Assembly: GCF_046237015.1 (NCBI RefSeq)
Contig: NZ_JBJYIN010000005.1
Span: forward strand, 220,841-284,840
Origin: JBJYIN01 sp046237015
Lineage (GTDB): Bacteria; Pseudomonadota; Gammaproteobacteria; Enterobacterales; Enterobacteriaceae
Direction of reading: 5' to 3'
Length of the DNA stretch: 64,000 nt
In this document: positions 34,428 to 42,809 of the stretch, piece after piece
How positions within the stretch are numbered: the first letter of the stretch is position 1
Layout of the letters: every line of letters starts with the position of its first letter
Made by a program: the position numbers and the translations under genes
The notes under the pieces: model-generated
Database searches by the model: none
Told to the model about the DNA's origin: nothing
The model's input: only the letters and a program-made list of their open reading frames with translations

Positions 34428-36233
34428 TCAGGACTCCGCATACATCGCATCAATTTCCAACTGGTAACGCTGATTAATCACCTTGCGGCGCAGTTTCAGC
34501 GTTGGTGTAAGCTCGCCCTCTTCCATCGAAAATGGGACAGGCAACAACGTGAACCTTTTTACTTGTTCAACACGAGAAAGCTCTTTTTGCATCTCACGCA
34601 GACGTTGCTCGAACAATTCAATGATATGGCTGTGTCTCAGTAATTCCAGCCGATCCTGATACTTCAGATTAATGGAACGGGCATACTCTTCCACCGCTTC
34701 AAAACATGGAACAATCAAGGCGGAAACGTACTTACGCGTATCCGCAATGATCGCAACCTGATCGATAAAACGATCCTGCCCCAGCGTGCCTTCCAGATAT
34801 TGAGGCGCAATGTATTTACCGCCTGACGTCTTCATGAGGTCTTTCAGACGCTCAGTAATGAACAGATTGCCTTCCGTATCAAGTTCACCAGCATCACCCG
34901 TTTTAAGCCAGCCATCATCAGTGAACACCTCGGCGGTCTCCTGAGGACGGTGGAAATAACCACGCATCACCGTCGCGCCACGCACCTGAATCTCATTATC
35001 CGCGCCGATACGAACCTCTATTTCCGGCAAAGGCGTACCGATCGACCCTAACCGGTAATGCTGCTCTTCCCAGCAGGAAACCGTCGCACAGGTTTCTGTC
35101 ATCCCATAGCCGTATACAATACGAATCCCCATGGATAGAAAGAACTGGATAATGTTGTCATCCAACCGTGCGCCCGCGGCAGGCATGAAACGTATCTGCC
35201 CGCCTAACGTTTGACGTAATTTGCCAAGCACAAGGCGATCGGCATAACGATGTTTTATGCCTGCCAATATGCCGAGGCGTTTTCCCGAACGTTGTTTCTG
35301 ACTAACGGCTTGCCCTTGGGAAAGAGCCCAGTGGAACAGGTGTCGACGAAACCAGGAAGCCTGAGCAACTTTCTCATGCACGGCGCTATACACTTTTTCA
35401 TAGAAACGAGGGACCGCGCACATCGTTGTCGGCTTAACGGCCTGCATAGCATCCCGCACCCAATTGGTATCACGGAGATACACATTCTGCGCACCGCTAT
35501 GCATGATGAAAAAGCTCCAGGCGCGTTCGAACACATGCGATAACGGCAGGAAGCATAGTGATCTGTCAGCTTCAGAGACGTTCAAACGTTGCTCGTGCAG
35601 CTTAAGCTGCATCGCCATATTCGTATAATCCAGCATCACACCCTTAGGTTCACCCGTGGTGCCAGAGGTATAAATCAGCGTAAACAGATCACTTAATTCA
35701 CAGCGATCAATACGTTGCTGCCATTCCCCTTGCCAGAACTCTTCCACCGCCTGAGATTCAAATTCATTCAACGAAATGGCAATGTCACAGCCGCGTAAAT
35801 TCACACCTTCATCCATGACAATAATATTGCGCAGTTGCGGACACGCGTCGCGTAATGTCAGCAACGCGTCAAACTGTGCCTGATTGCCCACAAAAATAGT
35901 GCGAATATCCGCATCATTAATAATGAAAGCGGCCTGTGATGCAGTATTAGTGGCATAGATGGGTACGCTGATCGCTCGCAGGTGCAGCAAAGATAAATCA
36001 GCCAGTGCCCAGTCAAGTGAGTTATAAGCAAAAATAGCGACTCTTTCCTGCACATCCAGCCCTAATGCCAACAGCGCACTCGCGATTCGCCGAATGCGCC
36101 ATCCAGCCTGTGCCCAGGTCAGTTGTTTCTCTTCGGTTGGCGTCCATTCACGCAACGCAATGCGCCCTGAACAATGCGCAATTTGATGTTGTACCCGGCG
36201 TACCACATGATAGGGCTGTAAAGGATTATTCAT
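34428..36233 (-). CDS. Long-chain acyl-CoA synthetase-like AMP-dependent ligase (FadD15 type)
   Basis: 601-residue member of the ANL adenylate-forming superfamily; by sequence style it resembles the long-chain fatty acid--CoA ligases of the FadD15/AcsL group. The P-loop YTSGTTGEPKG is at 188-198, LPLSHVFERAW and YGMTETCATVSC follow, then GWLKTGDAGELDTEGNLFITERLKDL in pieces, and the C-terminal KTSGGKYIAPQYLE. No transmembrane segment or carrier domain is seen. It occupies the place where E. coli has leuO, is transcribed away from leuL, and is a single-gene unit with its own downstream hairpin. Its substrate cannot be told from sequence. Confidence 0.88.
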   Translation of the reverse strand: MNNPLQPYHVVRRVQHQIAHCSGRIALREWTPTEEKQLTWAQAGWRIRRIASALLALGLDVQERVAIFAYNSLDWALADLSLLHLRAISVPIYATNTASQAAFIINDADIRTIFVGNQAQFDALLTLRDACPQLRNIIVMDEGVNLRGCDIAISLNEFESQAVEEFWQGEWQQRIDRCELSDLFTLIYTSGTTGEPKGVMLDYTNMAMQLKLHEQRLNVSEADRSLCFLPLSHVFERAWSFFIMHSGAQNVYLRDTNWVRDAMQAVKPTTMCAVPRFYEKVYSAVHEKVAQASWFRRHLFHWALSQGQAVSQKQRSGKRLGILAGIKHRYADRLVLGKLRQTLGGQIRFMPAAGARLDDNIIQFFLSMGIRIVYGYGMTETCATVSCWEEQHYRLGSIGTPLPEIEVRIGADNEIQVRGATVMRGYFHRPQETAEVFTDDGWLKTGDAGELDTEGNLFITERLKDLMKTSGGKYIAPQYLEGTLGQDRFIDQVAIIADTRKYVSALIVPCFEAVEEYARSINLKYQDRLELLRHSHIIELFEQRLREMQKELSRVEQVKRFTLLPVPFSMEEGELTPTLKLRRKVINQRYQLEIDAMYAES

Positions 36234-36417
36234 TTGTAAAAACTATCGTTCTGTGAAAAATGGATAGATAAAAACGCCTGAAAAAAAGATTTCAGCGTAC
36301 AGTTGTATATTATTTTGGCTGCAGTCTACCGTGATGATTAAAAACCGCAACGATCTTTCAGACATAAAGAACCCGCAATTGATAGCTTACTTGACCCCTG
36401 TCACATCAAATGAGTGA

Positions 36418-36446
36418 TTGACATACCCACAGAAATAAAGTACCAA
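36418..36446 (+). promoter_or_regulatory. leu operon promoter
   Basis: TTGACA (36418-36423) and TACCAA (36441-36446) are separated by 17 bp and lie 35 bp before leuL. The consensus -35 matches that of the known Salmonella leu promoter. The interval 36234-36417 further upstream has no ORF; it must also contain the promoter of the divergent ligase gene. Confidence 0.7.
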
Positions 36447-36480
36447 TAAGAGCATATTGAATTTCAGGTAACGAGAAACC

Positions 36481-36564
36481 ATGTTTAACTTCGCTTTCCT
36501 ACTAGGCCTACTACTAGACGCATCTACTTTGCGCGGTATGCCGGTGGGCGAGGTTCAGAACTGA
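36481..36564 (+). CDS. leuL: leu operon leader peptide
   Basis: 28 codons, MFNFAFLLGLLLD then ASTLRGMPVGEVQN. Five rare CTA leucine codons fall at positions 7, 8, 10, 11 and 12 (CTA CTA GGC CTA CTA CTA). AGGTAACGAGAAACC precedes the ATG. As in E. coli (also 28 residues, four Leu codons in a row), stalling at these codons when charged leucyl-tRNA is scarce should block the terminator that follows. Confidence 0.95.
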   Translation: MFNFAFLLGLLLDASTLRGMPVGEVQN

Positions 36565-36585
36565 TTTCACGCCACCTCATAAAAA

Positions 36586-36613
36586 ACCCGCGCCGATGCG
36601 CGGGTTTTTTTTT
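36586..36613 (+). terminator. leu attenuator
   Basis: ACCCGCG/CGCGGGT stem followed by nine T residues, 22 nt after the leuL stop and 50 nt before leuA. Its position and the leader codons identify it as the transcription attenuator. Confidence 0.9.
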
Positions 36614-36662
36614 ACATATCATCCCGAGCGGCGCCAAGCAAACATGACAAGGAACTAAACCG

Positions 36663-38255
36663 ATGAGCCAGCAAGTCATTATTTTTGATACCACATTACG
36701 TGACGGTGAACAGGCGCTGCAGGCCAGTCTGAGTGTAAAAGAAAAACTTCAGATCGCACTGGCGCTGGAACGCATGGGAGTAGACGTGATGGAAGTGGGC
36801 TTCCCGGTGTCCTCACCTGGTGACTTTGAATCTGTACAGACTATCGCCCGCAATATTAAAAATAGTCGGGTCTGCGGGCTGACCCGCTGTGTAGAAAAAG
36901 ACATCGACGTGGCTGCCGAAGCGCTGCGTGTTGCAGATGCATTCCGCATTCATACGTTTATCGCCACGTCACCAATGCATATCGCGACCAAACTGCGTAG
37001 CACACTGGATGAAGTTATCGAACGCGCCGTTTATATGATCAAACACGCCCGCCGATATACTGATGATGTCGAGTTTTCCTGTGAAGATGCGGGACGGACA
37101 CCCATTGCTGATCTGAGCCGTGTGGTAGAAGCTGCGATCAATGCGGGTGCCCGGACGATCAACATCCCCGATACTGTCGGTTACACCATGCCTCACGAAT
37201 TCGGCAATATCATCGCCTCGCTGTACGAACGCGTCCCCAATATCGACAAAGCCATCATCTCTGTTCACACGCACGACGATCTGGGTCTGGCGGTCGGCAA
37301 CGCGATGGCTGCTGTTCATGCTGGGGCCCGCCAAGTAGAAGGGACGTTGAACGGCATCGGCGAACGTGCCGGTAACTGCTCGCTGGAAGAAGTGATCATG
37401 GCAATAAAAACCCGCCACGACATTTTGAACGTACAGACCAGCATCAATCATCAGGAAATTTATCGTACCAGCCAATTAGTCAGTCAGATTTGCAATATGC
37501 CAATCCCTGCCAACAAAGCGGTCGTAGGCGCGAACGCCTTCGCACACTCCTCTGGTATTCATCAGGATGGCGTACTGAAAAATCGTGAAAACTACGAGAT
37601 CATGACGCCAGAGTCTATCGGTCTGAAAGAAATCCAGTTGAACCTGACTTCCCGTTCCGGACGTGCGGCAGTCAAACACCGTATGGAAGAGATGGGCTAC
37701 AAAGACAGCGATTATAGTCTGGATAATCTGTATTCCGCGTTCCTCAAACTGGCTGATAAAAAAGGTCAGGTTTTTGATTACGATCTGGAAGCGCTGGCGT
37801 TTATCAACAGCCAGCAGGAAGAACAGGATTTTTATAGTCTGGACTATTTCAGCGTACAGTCCGGTTCAAGCGTCATGGCAACCGCATCCGTCAAACTGAA
37901 CTGTGGTGATGACACACAGGCAGAAGCCGCCACGGGTAACGGGCCAGTCGACGCCGTCTATCAGGCGATTAACCGTATTACCGGCTATCAGGTTTCACTG
38001 GTGAAATACCAGTTGACCGCCAAAGGACAAGGCCGAGATGCCTTAGGTCAGGTTGATATCGTCGCCGATTATCAAGGTCGTCGATTCCACGGAGTCGGTC
38101 TGGCAACGGATATCGTTGAGTCTTCCGCCCAGGCAATGGTAAATGTATTAAACAACATCAAGCGTGCCCAACAGGTAGAAAAAGAAATTCAACGCCTGCA
38201 GCACGATAAACAACAAAACGACAGCAAACAACAAAACAGTCAGGAAACAGTGTGA
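36663..38255 (+). CDS. leuA: 2-isopropylmalate synthase
   Basis: First committed step of leucine synthesis: condensation of acetyl-CoA with 2-oxoisovalerate. The 530-residue protein (E. coli 523) has the catalytic barrel with DTTLRDGEQ at 9-17, metal-binding HTHDDLGLAVGNA, and GNCSLEEVIMA, followed by the C-terminal leucine-binding regulatory domain. The tail is rich in Gln, Asn and Lys (EKEIQRLQHDKQQNDSKQQN) and slightly longer than usual. AAGGAAC precedes the start. The stop overlaps leuB. Confidence 0.98.
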   Translation: MSQQVIIFDTTLRDGEQALQASLSVKEKLQIALALERMGVDVMEVGFPVSSPGDFESVQTIARNIKNSRVCGLTRCVEKDIDVAAEALRVADAFRIHTFIATSPMHIATKLRSTLDEVIERAVYMIKHARRYTDDVEFSCEDAGRTPIADLSRVVEAAINAGARTINIPDTVGYTMPHEFGNIIASLYERVPNIDKAIISVHTHDDLGLAVGNAMAAVHAGARQVEGTLNGIGERAGNCSLEEVIMAIKTRHDILNVQTSINHQEIYRTSQLVSQICNMPIPANKAVVGANAFAHSSGIHQDGVLKNRENYEIMTPESIGLKEIQLNLTSRSGRAAVKHRMEEMGYKDSDYSLDNLYSAFLKLADKKGQVFDYDLEALAFINSQQEEQDFYSLDYFSVQSGSSVMATASVKLNCGDDTQAEAATGNGPVDAVYQAINRITGYQVSLVKYQLTAKGQGRDALGQVDIVADYQGRRFHGVGLATDIVESSAQAMVNVLNNIKRAQQVEKEIQRLQHDKQQNDSKQQNSQETV

Positions 38256-39346
38256 TGACAAAGAGCTACCATATCGCCGTCTTACCCGGAGACGGAATTG
38301 GCCCGGAAGTAATGGCGCAAGCCCACAAAGTATTAGATGCCGTACGCCAACGCTTTAATCTTCGGATTACCACCAGTGAATACGACGTTGGTGGCATTGC
38401 TATCGATCGTCAGGGCACACCGTTGCCGCAGGCAACTATTGCAGGTTGCGAACAAGCTGACGCCGTACTGTTTGGCTCAGTTGGCGGTCCGAAATGGGAA
38501 CATTTACCCCCGGCGGAACAGCCGGAACGGGGAGCATTATTACCGTTACGTAAGCATTTCAGGCTGTTCAGCAACCTGCGTCCGGCTCGCCTGTATCAAG
38601 GGCTGGAAGCATTTTGTCCGCTGCGTAGCGACATTGCCGCCAAAGGATTCGATATTCTGTGCGTGCGTGAACTGACGGGCGGTATTTATTTTGGTCAACC
38701 CAAAGGACGCGAAGGCAGCGGCCAATATGAGCGAGCTTTCGATACTGAGGTGTATCACCGTTTTGAAATCGAACGCATCGCACATATCGCATTTGAATCC
38801 GCTCGCAAACGTCGCGGCATCGTAACATCGATCGATAAAGCCAACGTCTTACAAAGCTCTATTATGTGGCGTGAAATCGTGAGCGAAATCGCTAAAGAAT
38901 ATCCAGATGTAAAACTGTCTCACCTGTACATCGATAATGCCACCATGCAGTTGATTAAAGATCCGTCTCAGTTCGACGTGATGCTGTGCTCCAATCTGTT
39001 CGGCGACATTCTGTCAGATGAGTGTGCCATGATTACCGGTTCGATGGGAATGCTGCCTTCGGCCAGTCTCAACGATCAGGGATTTGGCCTGTATGAACCA
39101 GCAGGTGGGTCAGCGCCAGATATCGCAGGTAAGAATATTGCCAATCCTATCGCTCAGATTTTATCTCTGGCGCTGCTGCTGCGCTACAGTCTGAGTATTG
39201 ATGACGCTGCGGACGCCATCGAAAAAGCAGTTAATACGGCATTGGCAGAAGGCTATCGTACCGCCGATCTGGCCAGTGAAAGTCACGCAATCGGCACCAG
39301 TGAAATGGGCGATGTTATTGCTCGTTTTGTGGCTCAAGGGGCATAA
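38255..39346 (+). CDS. leuB: 3-isopropylmalate dehydrogenase
   Basis: NAD-dependent oxidative decarboxylation of 3-isopropylmalate. From the ATG at 38255 (overlapping the leuA TGA) the product is 363 residues, the E. coli length; a GTG at 38252 would add one residue. Motifs include LPGDGIGPEVMAQA, GSVGGPKW, RELTGGIYFGQPKGR, DKANVLQSS, LFGDILSDECAMITGSMG and the NAD-binding EPAGGSAPDIAGKNIANP. Confidence 0.98.
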   Translation: MTKSYHIAVLPGDGIGPEVMAQAHKVLDAVRQRFNLRITTSEYDVGGIAIDRQGTPLPQATIAGCEQADAVLFGSVGGPKWEHLPPAEQPERGALLPLRKHFRLFSNLRPARLYQGLEAFCPLRSDIAAKGFDILCVRELTGGIYFGQPKGREGSGQYERAFDTEVYHRFEIERIAHIAFESARKRRGIVTSIDKANVLQSSIMWREIVSEIAKEYPDVKLSHLYIDNATMQLIKDPSQFDVMLCSNLFGDILSDECAMITGSMGMLPSASLNDQGFGLYEPAGGSAPDIAGKNIANPIAQILSLALLLRYSLSIDDAADAIEKAVNTALAEGYRTADLASESHAIGTSEMGDVIARFVAQGA

Positions 39347-39349
39347 ACC

Positions 39350-40750
39350 ATGGGTAAGACGTTATATCAAAAATTATTTGATGCGCATGTGGTTCACGAA
39401 GCGCCGAATGAAACACCGTTGTTGTATATCGATCGCCATTTGGTACACGAAGTGACGTCACCACAGGCATTCGATGGTTTACGTGCAATGGGCCGCAAGG
39501 TTCGCCAGCCCAATAAAACCTTTGCAACGATGGATCACAACGTTTCCACACAAACCAAAGACATCAACGCCAGCGGTGAAATGGCGCGTATTCAGATGCA
39601 GGAACTGATCAAGAACTGTGCTGAATTCGGCGTGCAGTTGTATGACCTGAACCATCCGTTTCAAGGTATTGTTCATGTTATCGGCCCAGAACAGGGGATG
39701 ACCCTGCCGGGCATGACCATTGTGTGCGGCGATTCCCACACCGCGACGCACGGTGCGTTCGGTGCGCTGGCGTTTGGTATCGGCACATCGGAAGTTGAGC
39801 ATGTGCTGGCAACGCAGACGCTGAAACAGGGTCGCGCAAAAACCATGAAGATTGAAGTTACGGGAAATGCCGCTCCAGGTATCACAGCAAAAGATATCGT
39901 ATTAGCGATTATCGGCAAAACCGGCAGTGCAGGCGGTACCGGACACGTGGTTGAATTCTGCGGTGATGCCATTCAGGCGCTGAGCATGGAAGGCCGAATG
40001 ACGCTGTGCAATATGGCTATTGAAATGGGCGCAAAAGCAGGTTTGGTCGCACCAGATGAAACCACATTCAACTACCTGAAAGAGCGTCAATTTGCACCGA
40101 AAGCGGCCAACTGGGATGCAGCAGTGGCTTACTGGAGCACGCTGAAATCAGACGCCGATGCAACATTCGACACGGTGGTGACACTGGATGCCGCGCAGAT
40201 TGCGCCACAGGTCACTTGGGGAACGAATCCAGGTCAGGTTATCGCAGTCGATCAATTGATTCCTTTTCCTGATTCATTCAACGATCCGGTTGAGCGCGCT
40301 TCCGCTGCCAAAGCGTTGGCCTACATGGATTTGCAACCCGGAATTAAATTGACGGACGTGGCTATCGACAAAGTGTTCATTGGTTCCTGCACCAATTCGC
40401 GTATTGAAGATTTACGTGCTGCGGCTGAAATTGCCAAAGGCCGTAAGGTCGCTCAAGGCGTTCAGGCCATTGTCGTACCTGGTTCCGGACCAGTCAAAAC
40501 CATGGCTGAGTTGGAAGGGTTGGACAAAGTCTTTATCGAAGCGGGCTTTGAATGGCGTCTGCCAGGTTGCTCCATGTGTCTGGCGATGAACAATGACCGC
40601 CTGAACCCCGGCGAACGCTGTGCGTCAACCAGTAACCGTAACTTTGAAGGACGTCAGGGACGTGCCGGACGCACCCATCTGGTCAGCCCGGCAATGGCCG
40701 CCGCCGCCGCGGTGACCGGGCATTTCGCTGATATTCGTGAACTGAATTAA
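39350..40750 (+). CDS. leuC: 3-isopropylmalate dehydratase, large subunit
   Basis: Aconitase-family subunit that carries the [4Fe-4S] cluster and, with LeuD, isomerises 2- to 3-isopropylmalate. The 466-residue length equals E. coli. The cluster cysteines lie in GSCTNSRIED and in PGCSMCLAMN; HTATHGAFGALAFGIGTSE and STSNRNFEGRQG are also diagnostic. It starts 3 nt after the leuB stop. Confidence 0.98.
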   Translation: MGKTLYQKLFDAHVVHEAPNETPLLYIDRHLVHEVTSPQAFDGLRAMGRKVRQPNKTFATMDHNVSTQTKDINASGEMARIQMQELIKNCAEFGVQLYDLNHPFQGIVHVIGPEQGMTLPGMTIVCGDSHTATHGAFGALAFGIGTSEVEHVLATQTLKQGRAKTMKIEVTGNAAPGITAKDIVLAIIGKTGSAGGTGHVVEFCGDAIQALSMEGRMTLCNMAIEMGAKAGLVAPDETTFNYLKERQFAPKAANWDAAVAYWSTLKSDADATFDTVVTLDAAQIAPQVTWGTNPGQVIAVDQLIPFPDSFNDPVERASAAKALAYMDLQPGIKLTDVAIDKVFIGSCTNSRIEDLRAAAEIAKGRKVAQGVQAIVVPGSGPVKTMAELEGLDKVFIEAGFEWRLPGCSMCLAMNNDRLNPGERCASTSNRNFEGRQGRAGRTHLVSPAMAAAAAVTGHFADIRELN

Positions 40751-40763
40751 GAGAGACACCAAC

Positions 40764-41366
40764 ATGGCTAAATTTACGCAACACATCGGTCTGGTGGTTC
40801 CTCTGGATGCTGCTAACGTCGATACCGATGCGATTATCCCAAAACAGTTTCTGCAAAAGGTAACGCGTACCGGTTTTGGTCAGCACCTGTTTAATGACTG
40901 GCGTTTTCTGGATGAAGCCGGGCAAGTCCCCAATCCTGATTTCGTACTGAACAAACCACGCTATAAAGGTGCCAGCATCTTGCTGGCTCGTGAAAACTTC
41001 GGCTGCGGCTCGTCTCGTGAACACGCGCCGTGGGCGCTGACTGATTACGGCTTCAAAGTCGTGATCGCCCCCAGCTTCGCCGATATTTTTTACGGTAATT
41101 CTTTCAACAACCAATTACTGCCCGTGAAGCTGAGTGACGCGGAAATAGACGAGTTGTTCAAGCTAGTGGAAGGCGAAGAAGGGATTACTTTTACTGTCGA
41201 TTTGGAGAATCAGGTCGTGCACGCAGGGGACAAACACTACCCGTTTGAAATTGACAGTTTCCGCCGTCACTGCATGATCAACGGCTTAGACAGTATTGGC
41301 CTGACGCTACAACACGAAGCGTCTATCTCAGAATATGAGAAAAACCAGCCAGCATTCCTGCATTGA
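40764..41366 (+). CDS. leuD: 3-isopropylmalate dehydratase, small subunit
   Basis: Swivel-domain subunit of isopropylmalate isomerase. The 200-residue protein (E. coli 201) shows NVDTDAIIPKQFL, GCGSSREHAPWAL and FADIFYGNSFNNQLLPV. AGAGAGACACCAAC precedes the ATG, 13 nt after leuC. It is the last gene of the leu operon, followed by a strong terminator. Confidence 0.98.
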   Translation: MAKFTQHIGLVVPLDAANVDTDAIIPKQFLQKVTRTGFGQHLFNDWRFLDEAGQVPNPDFVLNKPRYKGASILLARENFGCGSSREHAPWALTDYGFKVVIAPSFADIFYGNSFNNQLLPVKLSDAEIDELFKLVEGEEGITFTVDLENQVVHAGDKHYPFEIDSFRRHCMINGLDSIGLTLQHEASISEYEKNQPAFLH

Positions 41367-41435
41367 TTGCAGTATGCGGGCAAAGGCTATCGTCATTCCG
41401 TTAGCCTGATACGTTTTATTCTGCCTGGCATCACC

Positions 41436-41466
41436 GCCTCACATCAGCAATGATGTGAGGCTTTTT
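41436..41466 (+). terminator. leu operon terminator
   Basis: GCCTCACATC (41436-41445) pairs perfectly with GATGTGAGGC (41452-41461) around a 6-nt loop, followed by TTTTT. It begins 70 nt after the leuD stop. Confidence 0.92.
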
Positions 41467-41616
41467 AATTAAAAATGGTTGCGAAACGCTGCGCAATTTC
41501 AGCCTGTTCATCAATATTGCAAACTGCAAAACGATATATTCCACTCTAGTTCGACACGCCATCGTTGACATCTGTCAACACTAAAGATTATTATCACTTC
41601 ATTATTCAGGATGACA

Positions 41617-41836
41617 ATGAAAAAACACCCGAATAAGCATATTCAAGCAGCCATTGAATATGCACTGTCACGAGGTTGGAGATTGAAGCCCAGCTTTTGG
41701 TCGGCTTATATGTGACATGCCCGGCCATGCTGACCATATGATGAGCATTTGGTCGACGCCCGCAAACCCAGAAAATCATGCGAAACAAATCCATCGCAAA
41801 GTGGATAGCTGTCAGAGCATGTTAAGAAAAGCATAA
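41617..41836 (+). pseudogene. Frameshifted small HicA-like toxin gene (probable)
   Basis: An ATG at 41617 (AGG six nt upstream) opens a 32-codon frame beginning MKKHPNKHIQAAIEYALSRG and stopping at 41715. The +1 frame from about 41700 continues as FGRLICDMPGHADHMMSIWS and then TPANPENHAKQIHRKVDSC to a stop at 41836. The two pieces read as one roughly 75-80-residue basic protein interrupted by a frameshift. From memory of related proteins, the expected Gly-x-Ser-Ala-His segment after KPS is missing, so a deletion of 3n+2 nt (perhaps 17) would explain it. HicA-type mRNA interferases use a His in such a segment. The HicA relation is inference; the frameshift is seen directly. The partner gene follows after 24 nt. 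Confidence 0.65.
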
Positions 41837-41860
41837 AAAAACCGGTTACCGAGGTCACGT

Positions 41861-42427
41861 ATGGCTACTTACCATTTTTCTCTCACGCTATCTGGTGTGA
41901 CATCCACAACCGCAGGATTGGAAAATGCTCTCTTTTCCAGCCGTTGCGACGATGCCCTCATCTGCTTTTATGGTAATACCGTCTATCTAGAATTTGATCG
42001 GGAAAGCCCCTATTTTTCTGAAGCCATCATTAGCGCCATTCATGATATTGAATCAGCGGGTATTGGTGCCCGTGTTCAATCCGTTGATGCGGCGTGGGTC
42101 GGGCTCAGTGACATCGCCGCATTATCCGCCATGTCGCGTCAGGCAATCGCACTGCTTAAGGATGGCAAGCGCGGAACCGGTGATTTTCCTTCCCCCGTCC
42201 AGCGACTGAAGGGATCGTCTCCGCTGTGGGACTGGAGTGAAGTGGCCGATTGGCTCGCGAAACAGAAGAAAATACCGCAGGAAATTGCTGACCATGCCAG
42301 TGAACTGGCTACCATCAATCTGGCATTGCAGCTACGTAACACCAGCCAGAAAGACAAACTGGAGCATTACTCCACTCTGCTTAGCGATGTCAAACCGGCC
42401 ACAAAAATCGTTGGAAGCAATTTTTAA
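41861..42427 (+). CDS. Putative antitoxin/DNA-binding partner of the broken upstream gene
   Basis: 188-residue acidic to neutral protein. Residues 1-65 look like a small alpha/beta domain (MATYHFSLTLSGV, then ALICFYGNTVYLEFDRES). Residues about 75-130 resemble a MerR/AlpA-like DNA-binding module: LSDIAALSAMSRQAIALLKD, then GTGDFPSPVQRLKGSSPLWDWSEVADWL. That order suggests an antitoxin with its own DNA-binding domain, controlling the small upstream gene. GAGG seven nt before the ATG serves as ribosome site. The reading frame is intact. I do not recognise a named gene; an orphan regulator is the main alternative. Confidence 0.65.
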   Translation: MATYHFSLTLSGVTSTTAGLENALFSSRCDDALICFYGNTVYLEFDRESPYFSEAIISAIHDIESAGIGARVQSVDAAWVGLSDIAALSAMSRQAIALLKDGKRGTGDFPSPVQRLKGSSPLWDWSEVADWLAKQKKIPQEIADHASELATINLALQLRNTSQKDKLEHYSTLLSDVKPATKIVGSNF

Positions 42428-42473
42428 CGTGACGTCATAGCAGCACGTAGGGTGACAAGCACAACGCTCATCA

Positions 42474-42753
42474 TAAAAAAAGCCAGCGAAAAAACCGCTG
42501 GCTGGTGAAATACACCATTACTCAGAATGCTTTTCTCACTACCGTTACCGTTCGCTAGAGCCAGCGGCGGTATTCCTCTTCCGACAAGGATTCAATTTGC
42601 CACTGGGTAACCTGTTGCAATAACGCCATTCGCTGTTGAACAGATATCCAACGTAACCACGTTGCCCGACATGCCACGAAATAATCACGATAGAATGCAT
42701 ACCGTTGGGAAATCGCCATCAGCCACCTCCACGCTTTCATTATGCAAAAGTAT
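42474..42753 (-). ncRNA. sgrS: SgrS small RNA (glucose-phosphate stress), dual-function
   Basis: Hfq-dependent small RNA that in E. coli represses ptsG under sugar-phosphate stress and also encodes SgrT. The 3' part on the minus strand reads CTGAGTAATGGTGTATTTCA before the stem, very close to the E. coli ptsG-pairing region (CTGAGTATTGGTGTAAAATC). The terminator is GCCAGCG (42502-42496) with CGCTGGC (42488-42482), then seven T residues ending near 42475. A -10-like TATATT at 42765-42760 suggests a 5' end near 42753. It is divergent from sgrR, whose product activates it in E. coli. The 5' end is an estimate. Confidence 0.88.
42555..42719 (-). CDS. sgrT: Glucose uptake inhibitor peptide SgrT, encoded within SgrS
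   Basis: Small peptide that inhibits the glucose PTS transporter PtsG. The ATG at 42719 has GGAGGT five nt upstream, giving 54 residues. The core YRDYFVACRATWLRWISVQQ then RMALLQQVTQW aligns well with E. coli SgrT (YQHYFTATAKLCWLRWLSVP, RLTMLEGLMQW). The E. coli peptide has 43 residues; here both ends are longer, with a C-terminal tail QIESLSEEEYRRWL. A further in-frame ATG at 42740 lacks a ribosome site. The stop lies about 30 nt before the ptsG-pairing segment, the same arrangement as in E. coli. Confidence 0.85.
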   Translation of the reverse strand: MAISQRYAFYRDYFVACRATWLRWISVQQRMALLQQVTQWQIESLSEEEYRRWL

Positions 42754-42809
42754 CAGCGTAATATAGGGAAAGATAAATTGATGACTTTAAGACCGGGAGT
42801 TCCTCTTTT

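Noticed and set aside
41861..42427. Part of a defence island or phage remnant around the toxin-like pair
   Set aside because: No integrase, tRNA attachment site, direct repeats or other foreign genes lie between leuD and sgrS; the pair appears alone.
42555..42740. Treating the small minus-strand frame as an unknown hypothetical protein
   Set aside because: Its core aligns with SgrT and it lies inside a recognisable SgrS RNA divergent from sgrR, so a named assignment is better supported.
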